Assembly: GCA_903859225.1 (NCBI GenBank) | Contig: CAIOLV010000020.1 | Location: 1-18,023, forward strand | DNA from: an uncultured bacterium | GTDB taxonomy: Bacteria > Bipolaricaulota > Bipolaricaulia > UBA7950 > UBA9294 | Direction of reading: 5' to 3' | Length of the DNA stretch: 18,023 bases | In this document: positions 6,057-14,230 of the stretch, piece after piece | How positions within the stretch are numbered: the stretch's first letter is position 1 | Layout of the letters: the number at the start of each line of letters is the position of its first letter | Translations under genes and position numbers: made by a program | The notes under the pieces: model-generated | Told to the model about the DNA's origin: nothing | The model's database searches: none | Seen by the model: the letters and a program-made list of their open reading frames with translations, nothing else

Positions 6057-8542
6057 TCGCGGCTCGGCATCGACCTTCGTTTCGTCAGCCGCAGAGCGAG
6101 GTCGGCGAGGAACAGGGCGAGGGCGGCGCCGAGGAATGCCGGGAAGAGTTGTGCCTCCCGGTTGCCGCCCGAACTCTCGACCGGCGCAAGCTCCCGTCCA
6201 CCGGCGAGGACTCCCCCGTGCGCTTCCGCCGCCAGTTGCGAGAGCACCTGCGCATCCGTCCCGAAAGCCTCGTACTCGCTCGAGTACGGGATCGAGACCG
6301 GAAGAGAGAAGGATCGAGCAGATCGAGCTTCCTGCATCAGAATGGCGTGCGCCCCCTCGGCGGGAGTCGGGAACGTTGCTTCGTAGAGGCCGGGGGCGGC
6401 CTGTCGCGCGGCGATCGGTTGGGCTCCGGGGAGCAGCGTTCCGGAGAACGAGAGGAAGTTCTCGAATGCGCCGCGGGCGTTGCGGGCATCGATCCAGAGG
6501 GTCGTCGCATCCGGGGCGACATCGAGGGATGTCGTGATGCCGGTAGCCACCGTTGTTAGGGGTTCGGTCGTCTGGAGGAGCCGATCGAACAGGTCGGGCA
6601 TTCCGCTCCACGAGAGCCAGGCAGAGGTCCACGACCCGCTGAGGTCGGCGTTCAGCACCGAAACGCTTCCCAGCCCGGTCCGCCAGGTGGAGAAGATTGG
6701 GTCTTCGCCGGCCCACAGGAGGGTCGCCGCCTCGGCTCTCGGGTAGGTGAGAACGTACCCGCCCAAGTGCGGCAGGTCGGGGATCGCGGCGAGCGAGCCG
6801 GCGGCCGACGTGATCTCAGTGTCGCCCGTCACGAATCGGCTGCGGCTGAGGCGTTGGGTCACCTGCATCGTGATCTGCGGTAACGTCGCGAAGCTCGACG
6901 CATAGTAGAGGGCGCCGTGGCCGTGTTCGACGATCTTTGTGAGGAAGGGGACGTTCGGATTCGTTGAGATGCCGATCGCCGACACGGTGATCTCGGGGTG
7001 CGCGTCGAGCTTCTCCAGAAGTCCCGGGTAGTCTCGCCCGACCTCCGTGGTCTGCCCGTCGGAGATGAGAAGGATTTGCTTGACGCGGGCGTCGGTGCGG
7101 ATCAGCTGGTTGACGGCGTCGTTGAGGGGGTAGTAGATGTCGGTTCCGCCGAACGCGCCGATGGAGGCGATGGCTCGATAGGCGTCGGTCCCGTCTCCGA
7201 GTCGCTGGAGCGGGAACACCCAATCGTAGCTGTCATAGAACCCGATGATGCCGACGACTGTCTCGCTGGGCAGGAGGAGGACGCTTGCAGCGGCCGCCTC
7301 GCGCAGCGTGCGGATCTTCGTCTTGGCCCCGGCCAGTTCGTTCATGCTGCTCGACCGGTCGAGGAGGTAGATGAGAGCCAGGCTCGGCTTCTGCCCGACT
7401 TCCGGAACGGTGAATGAGATTGGCAGGAGGTCGTCGATCGATCCGGAGGAGAATCCGCGCACCTCCTGCTCTCCCAGGACGGCCAGCAGGCCTCCGCCGA
7501 GGTACCGCACGAATTGACTGAGATCCTGGGACTCACGCTCACTCAGGTCGGCCAGCGGCTGCCCGACGAGGATCAGCTGTCGATAGTCGGCGAGCGTGGA
7601 CAGAGCGGGGACGCGGGGCAACGTGACGAAGTCGAGCCCGACGGCGCGAAGAAGGTCGGGGATAGCGGAACCCCCACGCGGGTCGACGACGAGGATCGAC
7701 GGGTGGTTCACGGTGCGGACCGATACGGAGCGCGTGTCGTTCTCGATTACGGGATCGTCGACCTTCTTCACGACGGCCTTGTACTCGAAGAACCCAGCGT
7801 CCGGCGGGGAATCGGTGACGCGGTGCGTTGATCGACCGGCGGGCAGATCGAGTTGGCGCATGGCCACGAAGTCGCCGTTGCGGTAGAGAACGAGCGAGGC
7901 CGGTCCCGACTCCACGGACTCGATCTCGATGTCGACGGCGATCGGGCGGCCGACAGCCGATTCGGCCGGCGCGACGAGCCCCACGATGCGCGCATCCTTC
8001 ACGAGGGGAGCCCCCAAGGGCACGACCGAGATCGGGACGCGGGCGACCTGCGCCTCAGCCAGAGCCGGGTTCACGTCCGCGGTGAAGCGTCCGTCGCTCA
8101 GGAGAACGATCTGGTTGGCCTTGCCTGCCGGGAGGGCCGAGAGGGCGAGTTCGAGGGCGTCCGCCACGTTCGAGCCTGCATCGCGGAGTGGAGGCGGAGG
8201 AAACACGAGCTGCGCGCCGAGAGGGGCTTCGATCGTCGCAGACTCCGCGAAGCCGACAATGCCATAGGTCCAACGGGGATGCTCCGCTGACACGGTCGCC
8301 AGGGCGATGGCGACGTCTCGATCGCTCACGCTGCGGGTCACGCTCGCCGAACGATCCACGAGGAACATGACGTTGTTCGTGGGATCTCGCTCGACGATGC
8401 GCGGGTCGGAGACGGCAACGAGAAGAGCGACGACGGCGAGCGCACGCAGAATCGGCCGTCGCGCGCCGCGCGCCAACCAGAAGAGCAGGCCTACGGCGAC
8501 AGGGATCGCGACGAGGACGAGCGGCACGCCGAAGTGAATCAT
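6053..8542 (-). CDS. Membrane protein with two VWA domains and a glutamine amidotransferase-like region
   Basis: An 829-residue protein and the last gene of the MoxR operon. Two membrane segments lie at about 4-23 and 29-45. VWA domain 1 (about 56-180) has MIDAS motif D63-R-S65-A-S67 and SDG at 149-151. A beta-rich section follows, then a region that resembles the class-I amidotransferase-like fold found in such proteins (about 282-380, ILVVDPRGGSAIPDLL), with no catalytic cysteine evident. VWA domain 2 (about 386-560) has DRSSS (D395, S397, S399), T467 and SDG (495-497). A C-terminal membrane helix near 800-820 ends in a basic tail. The ATG at 8542 overlaps the upstream stop as ATGA and has AAGGAGG 9 bases ahead. 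VWA domains bind ligands through a metal, probably as partners of MoxR. The substrate is unknown. Confidence 0.85.
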   Translation of the reverse strand: MIHFGVPLVLVAIPVAVGLLFWLARGARRPILRALAVVALLVAVSDPRIVERDPTNNVMFLVDRSASVTRSVSDRDVAIALATVSAEHPRWTYGIVGFAESATIEAPLGAQLVFPPPPLRDAGSNVADALELALSALPAGKANQIVLLSDGRFTADVNPALAEAQVARVPISVVPLGAPLVKDARIVGLVAPAESAVGRPIAVDIEIESVESGPASLVLYRNGDFVAMRQLDLPAGRSTHRVTDSPPDAGFFEYKAVVKKVDDPVIENDTRSVSVRTVNHPSILVVDPRGGSAIPDLLRAVGLDFVTLPRVPALSTLADYRQLILVGQPLADLSERESQDLSQFVRYLGGGLLAVLGEQEVRGFSSGSIDDLLPISFTVPEVGQKPSLALIYLLDRSSSMNELAGAKTKIRTLREAAAASVLLLPSETVVGIIGFYDSYDWVFPLQRLGDGTDAYRAIASIGAFGGTDIYYPLNDAVNQLIRTDARVKQILLISDGQTTEVGRDYPGLLEKLDAHPEITVSAIGISTNPNVPFLTKIVEHGHGALYYASSFATLPQITMQVTQRLSRSRFVTGDTEITSAAGSLAAIPDLPHLGGYVLTYPRAEAATLLWAGEDPIFSTWRTGLGSVSVLNADLSGSWTSAWLSWSGMPDLFDRLLQTTEPLTTVATGITTSLDVAPDATTLWIDARNARGAFENFLSFSGTLLPGAQPIAARQAAPGLYEATFPTPAEGAHAILMQEARSARSFSLPVSIPYSSEYEAFGTDAQVLSQLAAEAHGGVLAGGRELAPVESSGGNREAQLFPAFLGAALALFLADLALRLTKRRSMPSRD

Positions 8543-10329
8543 CCCGCGCTTCCTCCTTGGCGCTGCCGAGCTTGATGGAAGAGAAATTCCGCGACAAGCA
8601 AGGCGAAGAAGGCGCCCGCCAGGATGGGCCACCATGCGGACTGGCGATCCCGAAGCTGTGACGAGAGCGACGGGAGGGGCAACTCGGACGCGGATGCACT
8701 CGACCCCGCCGAGCCGGGAGCCGCCGTTTCGTTCGGGTCGATGTTCACGGAGACGGTCTCCACGTCCGCTCCGGAGCGGACCGTGTACTGGCCCGGCCGA
8801 TCCGGGAAGAAGGCCCGCTGATCGGACAAGAGGGTCAGCGCCTGACCTTGGGGGTCGGAGACTGCGTCCGGCCCCGCGCCGATCCGCAACGCCACCGGGC
8901 TGCCGACGAGTGTCCAGCGGGAGGCCGTCGTCTGCTGTTCTGGCATCACGGCGCTCACCACGTTCCGGACGAGGATCGGGAAGTCGACGGTAATCGGCAG
9001 GTTGGTGGCTGTGAGGTCGGACGGCAAGACGAGGACGAGCCGGTTGGGGTCAAGGATCCTCACCAGGAACGGGCTCCCTCCCACCGTCAGGAGAGGGCGG
9101 GAAGGGAGCAGGACGTCGACGAATGGAAGGCTCTCTACGTAGATGTCGGCGGCCTCGACGCCACTGAGGAGTGCGTCCTCCGCGGCCGCGGCGACGACAC
9201 CCGACGTCGTGCGGTCGGACAAGGTGATGACGTCTCGTACGCTGCTATGAATGAGGAGGACGTTTCCCTCCGGCAGAGCGTCCAGGTCGACATCATAGGC
9301 GACCGTGAGGTCGGCAGGCGCCGCGTCCACGTGCGTGACAGGGGTGACAGCGTTCAGCGCCGCGGAGAGGTAGCGGTTGTCCTTCCCGAGCCAGCGTACT
9401 CGCAGTGCAGCGTCGCGCCGGAGCGATGCATAGCGCACATCGTCGCCCGGGAACGCGTCGCGGGCGGCGATCGACGCCGTGAACCGGGATCCGCGCGATG
9501 TCGGGAACGGAACGACGTACGAGCTTCGCTCGCCCGGCTCGAGGAACGTCTCGACGGTCGTGCGGCTCTTCTCGTCCGTGATCTCGACCTGCAGCGCCTG
9601 CGATTCCGACGTGCCGTTGTAGAGCTCCGCGAAGGCAGAGACACCGCTGCCATCAGGGTTCTCGCGCAACGAGAACGCGGTGATCCCCACGCTCTCGCCT
9701 TCGGCGAACGTCTCGAGTCGGATCGGGAACGGCACGCCATCGAGCGGATGGTCGCTGAGGAAGATGATCTGCTCGAATGCCGAAGGACCCCCGACAGACT
9801 CCAATCCGCGGACAAGGTCTGAGACGCGCCCGTTCCCCTCCCAGCCGGGGCCGGACGCCGCAAGGGACTTCCGGGCCGCGGCGAGGTTCGTGTCACCGGC
9901 AACGAGCGCGCGAGGGGTCTTGGAGAAGAGCACGACGGACACCGAGGAGGGCGGGTATGACGCGAGGATTTCGTCGGCGCGGCGCACGGCGGCTTCGTAG
10001 CGCGTAAGACCTGAATCCATCCGTGTCGACATGCTGGCGCTGGCATCGATGACGATAGCGAGGTTGGCGAACCCGGAGTGCCGCGAGGTAACCAACGGCT
10101 GCGCCAGGGCGAACACGGCGGCTATGACAGTGGCTACCTGCAGCAGGAGAAGGGGATCGAGGAGCGCGCGAAGCCGCTGCGTCCGCGCGGAGAGGGAGTC
10201 GTGTAGTTCGCGCCACACAAAGAACGTCGCGACGTCCCGACGGCGCTGGCGCGAGCGGAGGAGAGCGAACAGGACGACGAGCAGCACCGTCGCGAGGAGG
10301 GCAAACGCCGCAGGGAGTGCAAAGCTCAT
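8539..10329 (-). CDS. BatA-like VWA membrane protein (aerotolerance regulator N-terminal domain)
   Basis: A 596-residue protein. The N-terminus has a membrane helix (about 5-24), basic RSRQRRR, and a second helix (about 58-78), the layout of the BatA/aerotolerance N-terminal domain. A VWA domain follows (about 88-200) with intact MIDAS D95-A-S-A-S99. Beta-sandwich-like sequence occupies about 230-540, and a C-terminal membrane helix (about 565-585) is followed by a short basic tail. Most of the protein is therefore expected outside the membrane. ATG at 10329 overlaps the DUF58 stop as ATGA. In Bat and MoxR operons such proteins act next to the ATPase and DUF58 partner; the exact role here is inferred from context only. 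Confidence 0.85.
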   Translation of the reverse strand: MSFALPAAFALLATVLLVVLFALLRSRQRRRDVATFFVWRELHDSLSARTQRLRALLDPLLLLQVATVIAAVFALAQPLVTSRHSGFANLAIVIDASASMSTRMDSGLTRYEAAVRRADEILASYPPSSVSVVLFSKTPRALVAGDTNLAAARKSLAASGPGWEGNGRVSDLVRGLESVGGPSAFEQIIFLSDHPLDGVPFPIRLETFAEGESVGITAFSLRENPDGSGVSAFAELYNGTSESQALQVEITDEKSRTTVETFLEPGERSSYVVPFPTSRGSRFTASIAARDAFPGDDVRYASLRRDAALRVRWLGKDNRYLSAALNAVTPVTHVDAAPADLTVAYDVDLDALPEGNVLLIHSSVRDVITLSDRTTSGVVAAAAEDALLSGVEAADIYVESLPFVDVLLPSRPLLTVGGSPFLVRILDPNRLVLVLPSDLTATNLPITVDFPILVRNVVSAVMPEQQTTASRWTLVGSPVALRIGAGPDAVSDPQGQALTLLSDQRAFFPDRPGQYTVRSGADVETVSVNIDPNETAAPGSAGSSASASELPLPSLSSQLRDRQSAWWPILAGAFFALLVAEFLFHQARQRQGGSAG

Positions 10330-11204
10330 TGCAGAACCCCCCCGGCCCGCAAGTCCTCATGAATGAACTGTTCGAGCGGTCGGTCGGTCGTCGTGACGAA
10401 GAGGGGAATCCTCCGACTCTGGAACTCGCGGCGCAGACCGGCCTCGAACGCCTCGAAGCGCTTCCGATAGGCCTCGAGGGTCGCGGGCCCGACCGCGATG
10501 GCCGTCCGTTCCTCCGTCTCCACGTCCTGGAACTGGACCGGGCCGCTGAGCGATGGGGCAGCGTCTTCTCGATCGAGAATCTGCATGGCCAAAACGTCAT
10601 CACCGCGATAGCTGAGTCGAGCGAGCGGCTCGCGCAGATCGTCGGTACCGAAGAAGTCGCTGATCAAGATGACGACTCCGCACTCCCGGGTCTGCGAGAG
10701 GAAGTCGGTCACGCTCTGGGTCAGCGAGGTCTGCCCGTGTGGGTCGATGGCCGACAGAGAGCGCAGGAAGCGACTGAATTGCGCGATTCCGTGACGCGGC
10801 GGCACGCACTCGCCGAGCCCGCTGGAGAACGGGAACAATCCGACGCGATCCAGGCTGCGGAGAGCCAGGTATCCCAGCGCAAGAGCGAGACGCGAGGCGT
10901 AGACGGCCTTTGCGGGCCGTCCGAGTCGCATCGAGGCGCTCGTGTCAACGAGGAAGTAGACGGGAACGTCGAGTTCCTGTACGAACGTCTTGACGAGGAG
11001 CCGTTCGAGGCGCCCGTAGATGTTCCAGTCCACGTAGCGCAGATCGTCCCCCGGGACGTAGTCGCGATAGTCGGCGAACTCGATGCTCATGCCGGCGCGT
11101 GGGGAGACATGGCCTCCGGTGAACCGTCCGCCCTTTCGGCGTCGTGCCATGAAGCGCAGGTTGGCGAGACGTCGCAGGAAGTCCTCGTCGATGAGTTGCT
11201 GCAT
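10326..11204 (-). CDS. DUF58 protein (MoxR partner)
   Basis: A soluble 292-residue protein with the DUF58 signature GMSIEFADYRDYVPGDDLRYVDWNIYGR (about 38-64), followed by LVKTFVQE and a VWA-like section beginning FLVDTSASM (D87, S89, S91). DUF58 genes almost always follow moxR and are thought to act with it in assembly or activation of other proteins. The ATG at 11204 overlaps the moxR stop as TGATG. An in-frame TTG at 11228 is a possible earlier start, but the ATG gives the usual N-terminus (QQLIDEDFLRRL). No strong Shine-Dalgarno is visible close to either, so coupling to moxR is likely. Confidence 0.92.
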   Translation of the reverse strand: MQQLIDEDFLRRLANLRFMARRRKGGRFTGGHVSPRAGMSIEFADYRDYVPGDDLRYVDWNIYGRLERLLVKTFVQELDVPVYFLVDTSASMRLGRPAKAVYASRLALALGYLALRSLDRVGLFPFSSGLGECVPPRHGIAQFSRFLRSLSAIDPHGQTSLTQSVTDFLSQTRECGVVILISDFFGTDDLREPLARLSYRGDDVLAMQILDREDAAPSLSGPVQFQDVETEERTAIAVGPATLEAYRKRFEAFEAGLRREFQSRRIPLFVTTTDRPLEQFIHEDLRAGGVLQ

Positions 11205-12187
11205 CAGAGCACCGCGACCTTCTGCCAAACCTCGCGGAGGATGGTGGTCGGCGACGCGCCTTCGGCCTCGCCTTTGAAGTTCAGGATGATGCGGTGGTTG
11301 AGGGCGGGGAGAAAGACGGCCTCAATGTCCGACGGCCGGACGTGGACCTCGCCGGAGAGGAAAGCGTGGGCCTTCGCCGCGCGGATGACGGCGATCGCCG
11401 CGCGGGGACTGGCGCCATACTGGACGAAATCGCGAACCATCGCGGGCGCGAACTCGCTTTCCGGGTGCGTTGCGAGGACGAGGCGCGCAACGTACTCGCG
11501 CAGGCCCTCCGCGATCGGAAGGTCGCGAACGACCGACCGTGCGATGAGGATGTCCTCCGCTGAGGCGGCGGGTTCAGGGAATGCGATCTCGGCCGCCTCG
11601 GTGTTGATCGTCGTGATGCGAACAAGATCCTCAAGCGAGGGGTACTCGACGCGGATCTTCAGCATGAAGCGGTCGAGCTGCGCCTCGGGAAGAGGATACG
11701 TTCCCTCCATCTCAATCGGGTTTTGCGTGGCGAGCACGATGAACGGCTCGTCCAGCCGGTACGTCGTCCCGGCGACCGTGACAGTGCGTTCCTCCATGGC
11801 CTCCAGCAGGGCGGATTGGGTCTTTGGCGTTGCTCGGTTCACTTCGTCCGCGAGGACGATGTTGGCGAACAGGGGGCCGCGGGAGAACTCAAACCGTCGG
11901 TCGCCGCCCACCTCGCGGATGATGTTCGTCCCGATGATGTCGGTCGGCATGAGGTCGGGCGTGAACTGGATGCGCGAGAACGGCAACCCGAGCGCGTGTG
12001 ACAACGTTCGCACGAGAAGCGTCTTCCCAAGGCCTGGCACACCCTCGAGGAGAACGTTACCGCGAGACAAGAGGGCGATCAGGGTCTGGCGGGAGACGCT
12101 CTCTTGGCCGACGATGACTTCGGCGAGCGCTTTCTCGAGGCGCGCGAACGCGTCAAAGGCCCGTGTCAGCTGAGCTTCGGTGGTCAT
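11204..12187 (-). CDS. moxR: MoxR-family AAA+ ATPase
   Basis: A 327-residue cytoplasmic AAA+ protein, the normal length. Walker A is GVPGLGKT (49-56), Walker B VLADEVNR (111-118), sensor 1 ATQNP (153-157), and the LDRF arginine sits at 173. The C-terminal lid follows, with sensor-2 type sequence SPRAAIAVIRAAKAHAFLSGE. MoxR ATPases act as chaperones, for instance in metal-cofactor insertion and complex maturation, usually with DUF58 and VWA partners encoded next to them, as here. ATG at 12187 overlaps the upstream stop as ATGA. This is the best conserved gene of the operon and identifies its type. Confidence 0.97.
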   Translation of the reverse strand: MTTEAQLTRAFDAFARLEKALAEVIVGQESVSRQTLIALLSRGNVLLEGVPGLGKTLLVRTLSHALGLPFSRIQFTPDLMPTDIIGTNIIREVGGDRRFEFSRGPLFANIVLADEVNRATPKTQSALLEAMEERTVTVAGTTYRLDEPFIVLATQNPIEMEGTYPLPEAQLDRFMLKIRVEYPSLEDLVRITTINTEAAEIAFPEPAASAEDILIARSVVRDLPIAEGLREYVARLVLATHPESEFAPAMVRDFVQYGASPRAAIAVIRAAKAHAFLSGEVHVRPSDIEAVFLPALNHRIILNFKGEAEGASPTTILREVWQKVAVL

Positions 12188-13560
12188 GGGTTTTCCTCCG
12201 TGATGCGCTGGAAGTAGTCACGAATGATGTCTGCCGCTCCCGCCGGCAAGTTGCGCGCCGAGAGGACGGAACGGACTTGGTCAGGGTCGAGAGTCCACGA
12301 ACGTTCACTACTGATGGGGTCAGTGGTCTGCTCAACCGGGACTCCTTGAGTAACATACGAAGAGAGCGCGCCCTCCTCACCCAGCGCGAGGGGCGCCGCG
12401 ACGGGGGCCACATCTCCGACGCCGGACTCAAACAGGGAGTCGTCCGGCGGCGGAACACTGGCGGGGGCAGACCCTCCCTCGGTGGTGTTCGACGAGCCGG
12501 CCGAGGACGCATCGGGAGGCGTCGCCGAAGGCGAGGCGTTCGGCTGCGCACTGCTTTGCGTATCGGACGGCGCCGTTGGGCGGACGTCCGTGCGCGTTGT
12601 CTGAGGCGCCGCGGCGGTTGTAGGTGCCGTCGACGCGCTGAGGATCTGCGAGATCGTCTCTCGCAACGCGTTGAGGTCGGAGGACGCTGCCGCGTCCTCC
12701 ACCGCCTTGGCCAGGTCCGGCGACGTGGCGGCCGCCTGATGCAGCGTCCGTTCTTCTTCCGGCGAGAGGGGCTGGCTGTTCGTCGCCAGCCGTTCCTGAA
12801 GCTTCTGGAGTTCCTCATGCAGCGCGGCCGCGGCGTCCTCACTTGTCGCCGCACTTGCGTTCGCCGCGGCGCTTGAGAGCGCCGGTCGGAGTTCCGCCAA
12901 GATCTCTGACAGAGAGCGCTGGGTCCCGCCTGTCGATGACGGGGCGGTGGGCGCGTCGGACGTTCCTAGATCGGTCTCAGGGGATGCGGCGGCGTTGTCG
13001 GCGGCAACTTGGTCTGCCCCGGCGGGAGAGGCCTGAGCGGCGACGTCCGCCGGACCAAGGCGCTCGCCGGCCGAACGTTCAGCGACGGGCGCGAGGACCA
13101 AGAGAAGGAGGGCGCACGCGGTGAAGACCCCGGTGGCGGCCGCGAGGAGCCAGAGGCGCCTGGGGATCGGAAGAGCTCGCGACCAGTTCGGCGTCAGTCG
13201 TCGGAGGTCCCGGAATAGCCTCTCAGAGAGAACGGGGGACCCTCCCCGCGAATCGATCTCGTGGAGCGAGCTCAGGCGGGCATCCAGCCCGAGGCGGACG
13301 TCCACCTCGAGGAGCAGTCGTGCCTTGGACGAGGGGATCCTGCGGCCCCAGACGAAGGCGACCGTACCGGCAAGAAGGAACGAGGCGAGGACGACAGGCA
13401 GAGTCCATCCCGGGAGAGCGCGCCGAAGCAAAACAGACACCAACTCCATCAGGAGTACGCTGCATGCACCCACGGAGAGAACCGAAACGCCGTAGCTCAA
13501 GCCGCGAAGGCGATCGTTGCGCCGCGCGAGGGTGGCCGCGACTTCAGCGAAGCTGCGCAT
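12184..13560 (-). CDS. Membrane protein with long Ala/Ser/Thr/Pro-rich tail, function unknown
   Basis: A 458-residue protein I do not recognise. Two membrane helices (about 20-44 and 53-71) are followed by a basic loop (about 72-135, with RLLLEVDVRLGLDARLSSLHEID). A third helix follows (about 136-158). The remaining 300 residues are low complexity: Ala, Ser, Thr, Pro and acidic, with helical stretches around 230-320. Three helices would place the long tail outside the membrane if the N-terminus is cytoplasmic (inference). The ATG at 13560 has AAGGGG about 5 bases ahead and overlaps the upstream gene by 17 bases. The frame is open far upstream (to 13845), but that part is antisense-like and rejected. 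Membrane proteins resembling the DUF4175 class occur in MoxR operons; I cannot confirm membership. Confidence 0.72.
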   Translation of the reverse strand: MRSFAEVAATLARRNDRLRGLSYGVSVLSVGACSVLLMELVSVLLRRALPGWTLPVVLASFLLAGTVAFVWGRRIPSSKARLLLEVDVRLGLDARLSSLHEIDSRGGSPVLSERLFRDLRRLTPNWSRALPIPRRLWLLAAATGVFTACALLLLVLAPVAERSAGERLGPADVAAQASPAGADQVAADNAAASPETDLGTSDAPTAPSSTGGTQRSLSEILAELRPALSSAAANASAATSEDAAAALHEELQKLQERLATNSQPLSPEEERTLHQAAATSPDLAKAVEDAAASSDLNALRETISQILSASTAPTTAAAPQTTRTDVRPTAPSDTQSSAQPNASPSATPPDASSAGSSNTTEGGSAPASVPPPDDSLFESGVGDVAPVAAPLALGEEGALSSYVTQGVPVEQTTDPISSERSWTLDPDQVRSVLSARNLPAGAADIIRDYFQRITEENP

Positions 13561-14230
13561 GGATACCCCTTGAGGTTTGGCGGAGTCCCGCAACGAAGAA
13601 GGCGAGCGCCGCGACTCCAGGAACGAGGAACGCAAGCGAGGCTTCTGCCCTGTCGAGGCCCGCTGTCGCCATCTGGAACACCGCGTACGGCGGGCAGAGG
13701 AGAGCCATCGGGCGGAGCGGGGCAAACGGGAGGCCGAGTGCGAGCGGAAGGCCAACAGCGGCCGCACCGAGGCCGAAGAGTGGGAAGAACACGCCCACGG
13801 CTCGGCGAACGCTGAGTCGCCCGATGTGGAAGGCTGCTCCCGCAAGCGCCAGGTCCACGACCAGGACGTACAACCAGACCTCCCAGAGCATCGCGGCTCG
13901 GCTTGCGGACGTGAGGACGGCGCTGGCCACGACGTAGGGTGCGACGAGGACCTGCGCGAGGCCCACCTGGAAGGGGAGGGACGCGAGCTGCCGGCGCTGG
14001 AGCCGCGGCAGCAACTCCACCGACCCTCCTCGGTTGATCGCGTGCAGCGCCGCCAGGGTGCACATGGAGATCAGGAAGGCGAGCGGCGTGGGTCGCCAGG
14101 GAAAGCGGAAGAAGTCGGCGACTTTCCCGGCCCACGGCATCGACAAGATGAGGACGACGCCGGTGCCGCCGGCGAGTCCGACGAGCGACGCGAGGCCGCC
14201 GCGAGTGAAAAGGATGTCGTAGACCCTCAT
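13544..14230 (-). CDS. Multi-pass membrane protein, function unknown
   Basis: A 228-residue, strongly hydrophobic protein with about six predicted membrane segments: near 12-31, 50-66, 88-105, 118-136, 146-170 and 195-216. It has no cytoplasmic domain of note. The layout resembles the ABC-2 type permease components found near MoxR/VWA clusters in some bacteria, but no ABC ATPase is encoded nearby and I see no diagnostic motif. ATG at 14230 overlaps the upstream stop as ATGA. The 3' end overlaps the next gene by 17 bases, so expression is tightly coupled with it. Confidence 0.7.
   Translation of the reverse strand: MRVYDILFTRGGLASLVGLAGGTGVVLILSMPWAGKVADFFRFPWRPTPLAFLISMCTLAALHAINRGGSVELLPRLQRRQLASLPFQVGLAQVLVAPYVVASAVLTSASRAAMLWEVWLYVLVVDLALAGAAFHIGRLSVRRAVGVFFPLFGLGAAAVGLPLALGLPFAPLRPMALLCPPYAVFQMATAGLDRAEASLAFLVPGVAALAFFVAGLRQTSRGIHAQLR

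Noticed and set aside
5811..6716. N-terminal extension of dnaX through the tRNA and repeats
   Set aside because: The frame is open by chance across tRNA-Pro and into the next gene. The family N-terminus and a strong Shine-Dalgarno fix the start at 5810.
10317..12173. Open frame of 618 codons on the plus strand
   Set aside because: It lies antisense to moxR and DUF58, whose protein motifs are unmistakable. Its composition is the Arg/Ser/Ala-rich shadow expected in high-GC DNA.
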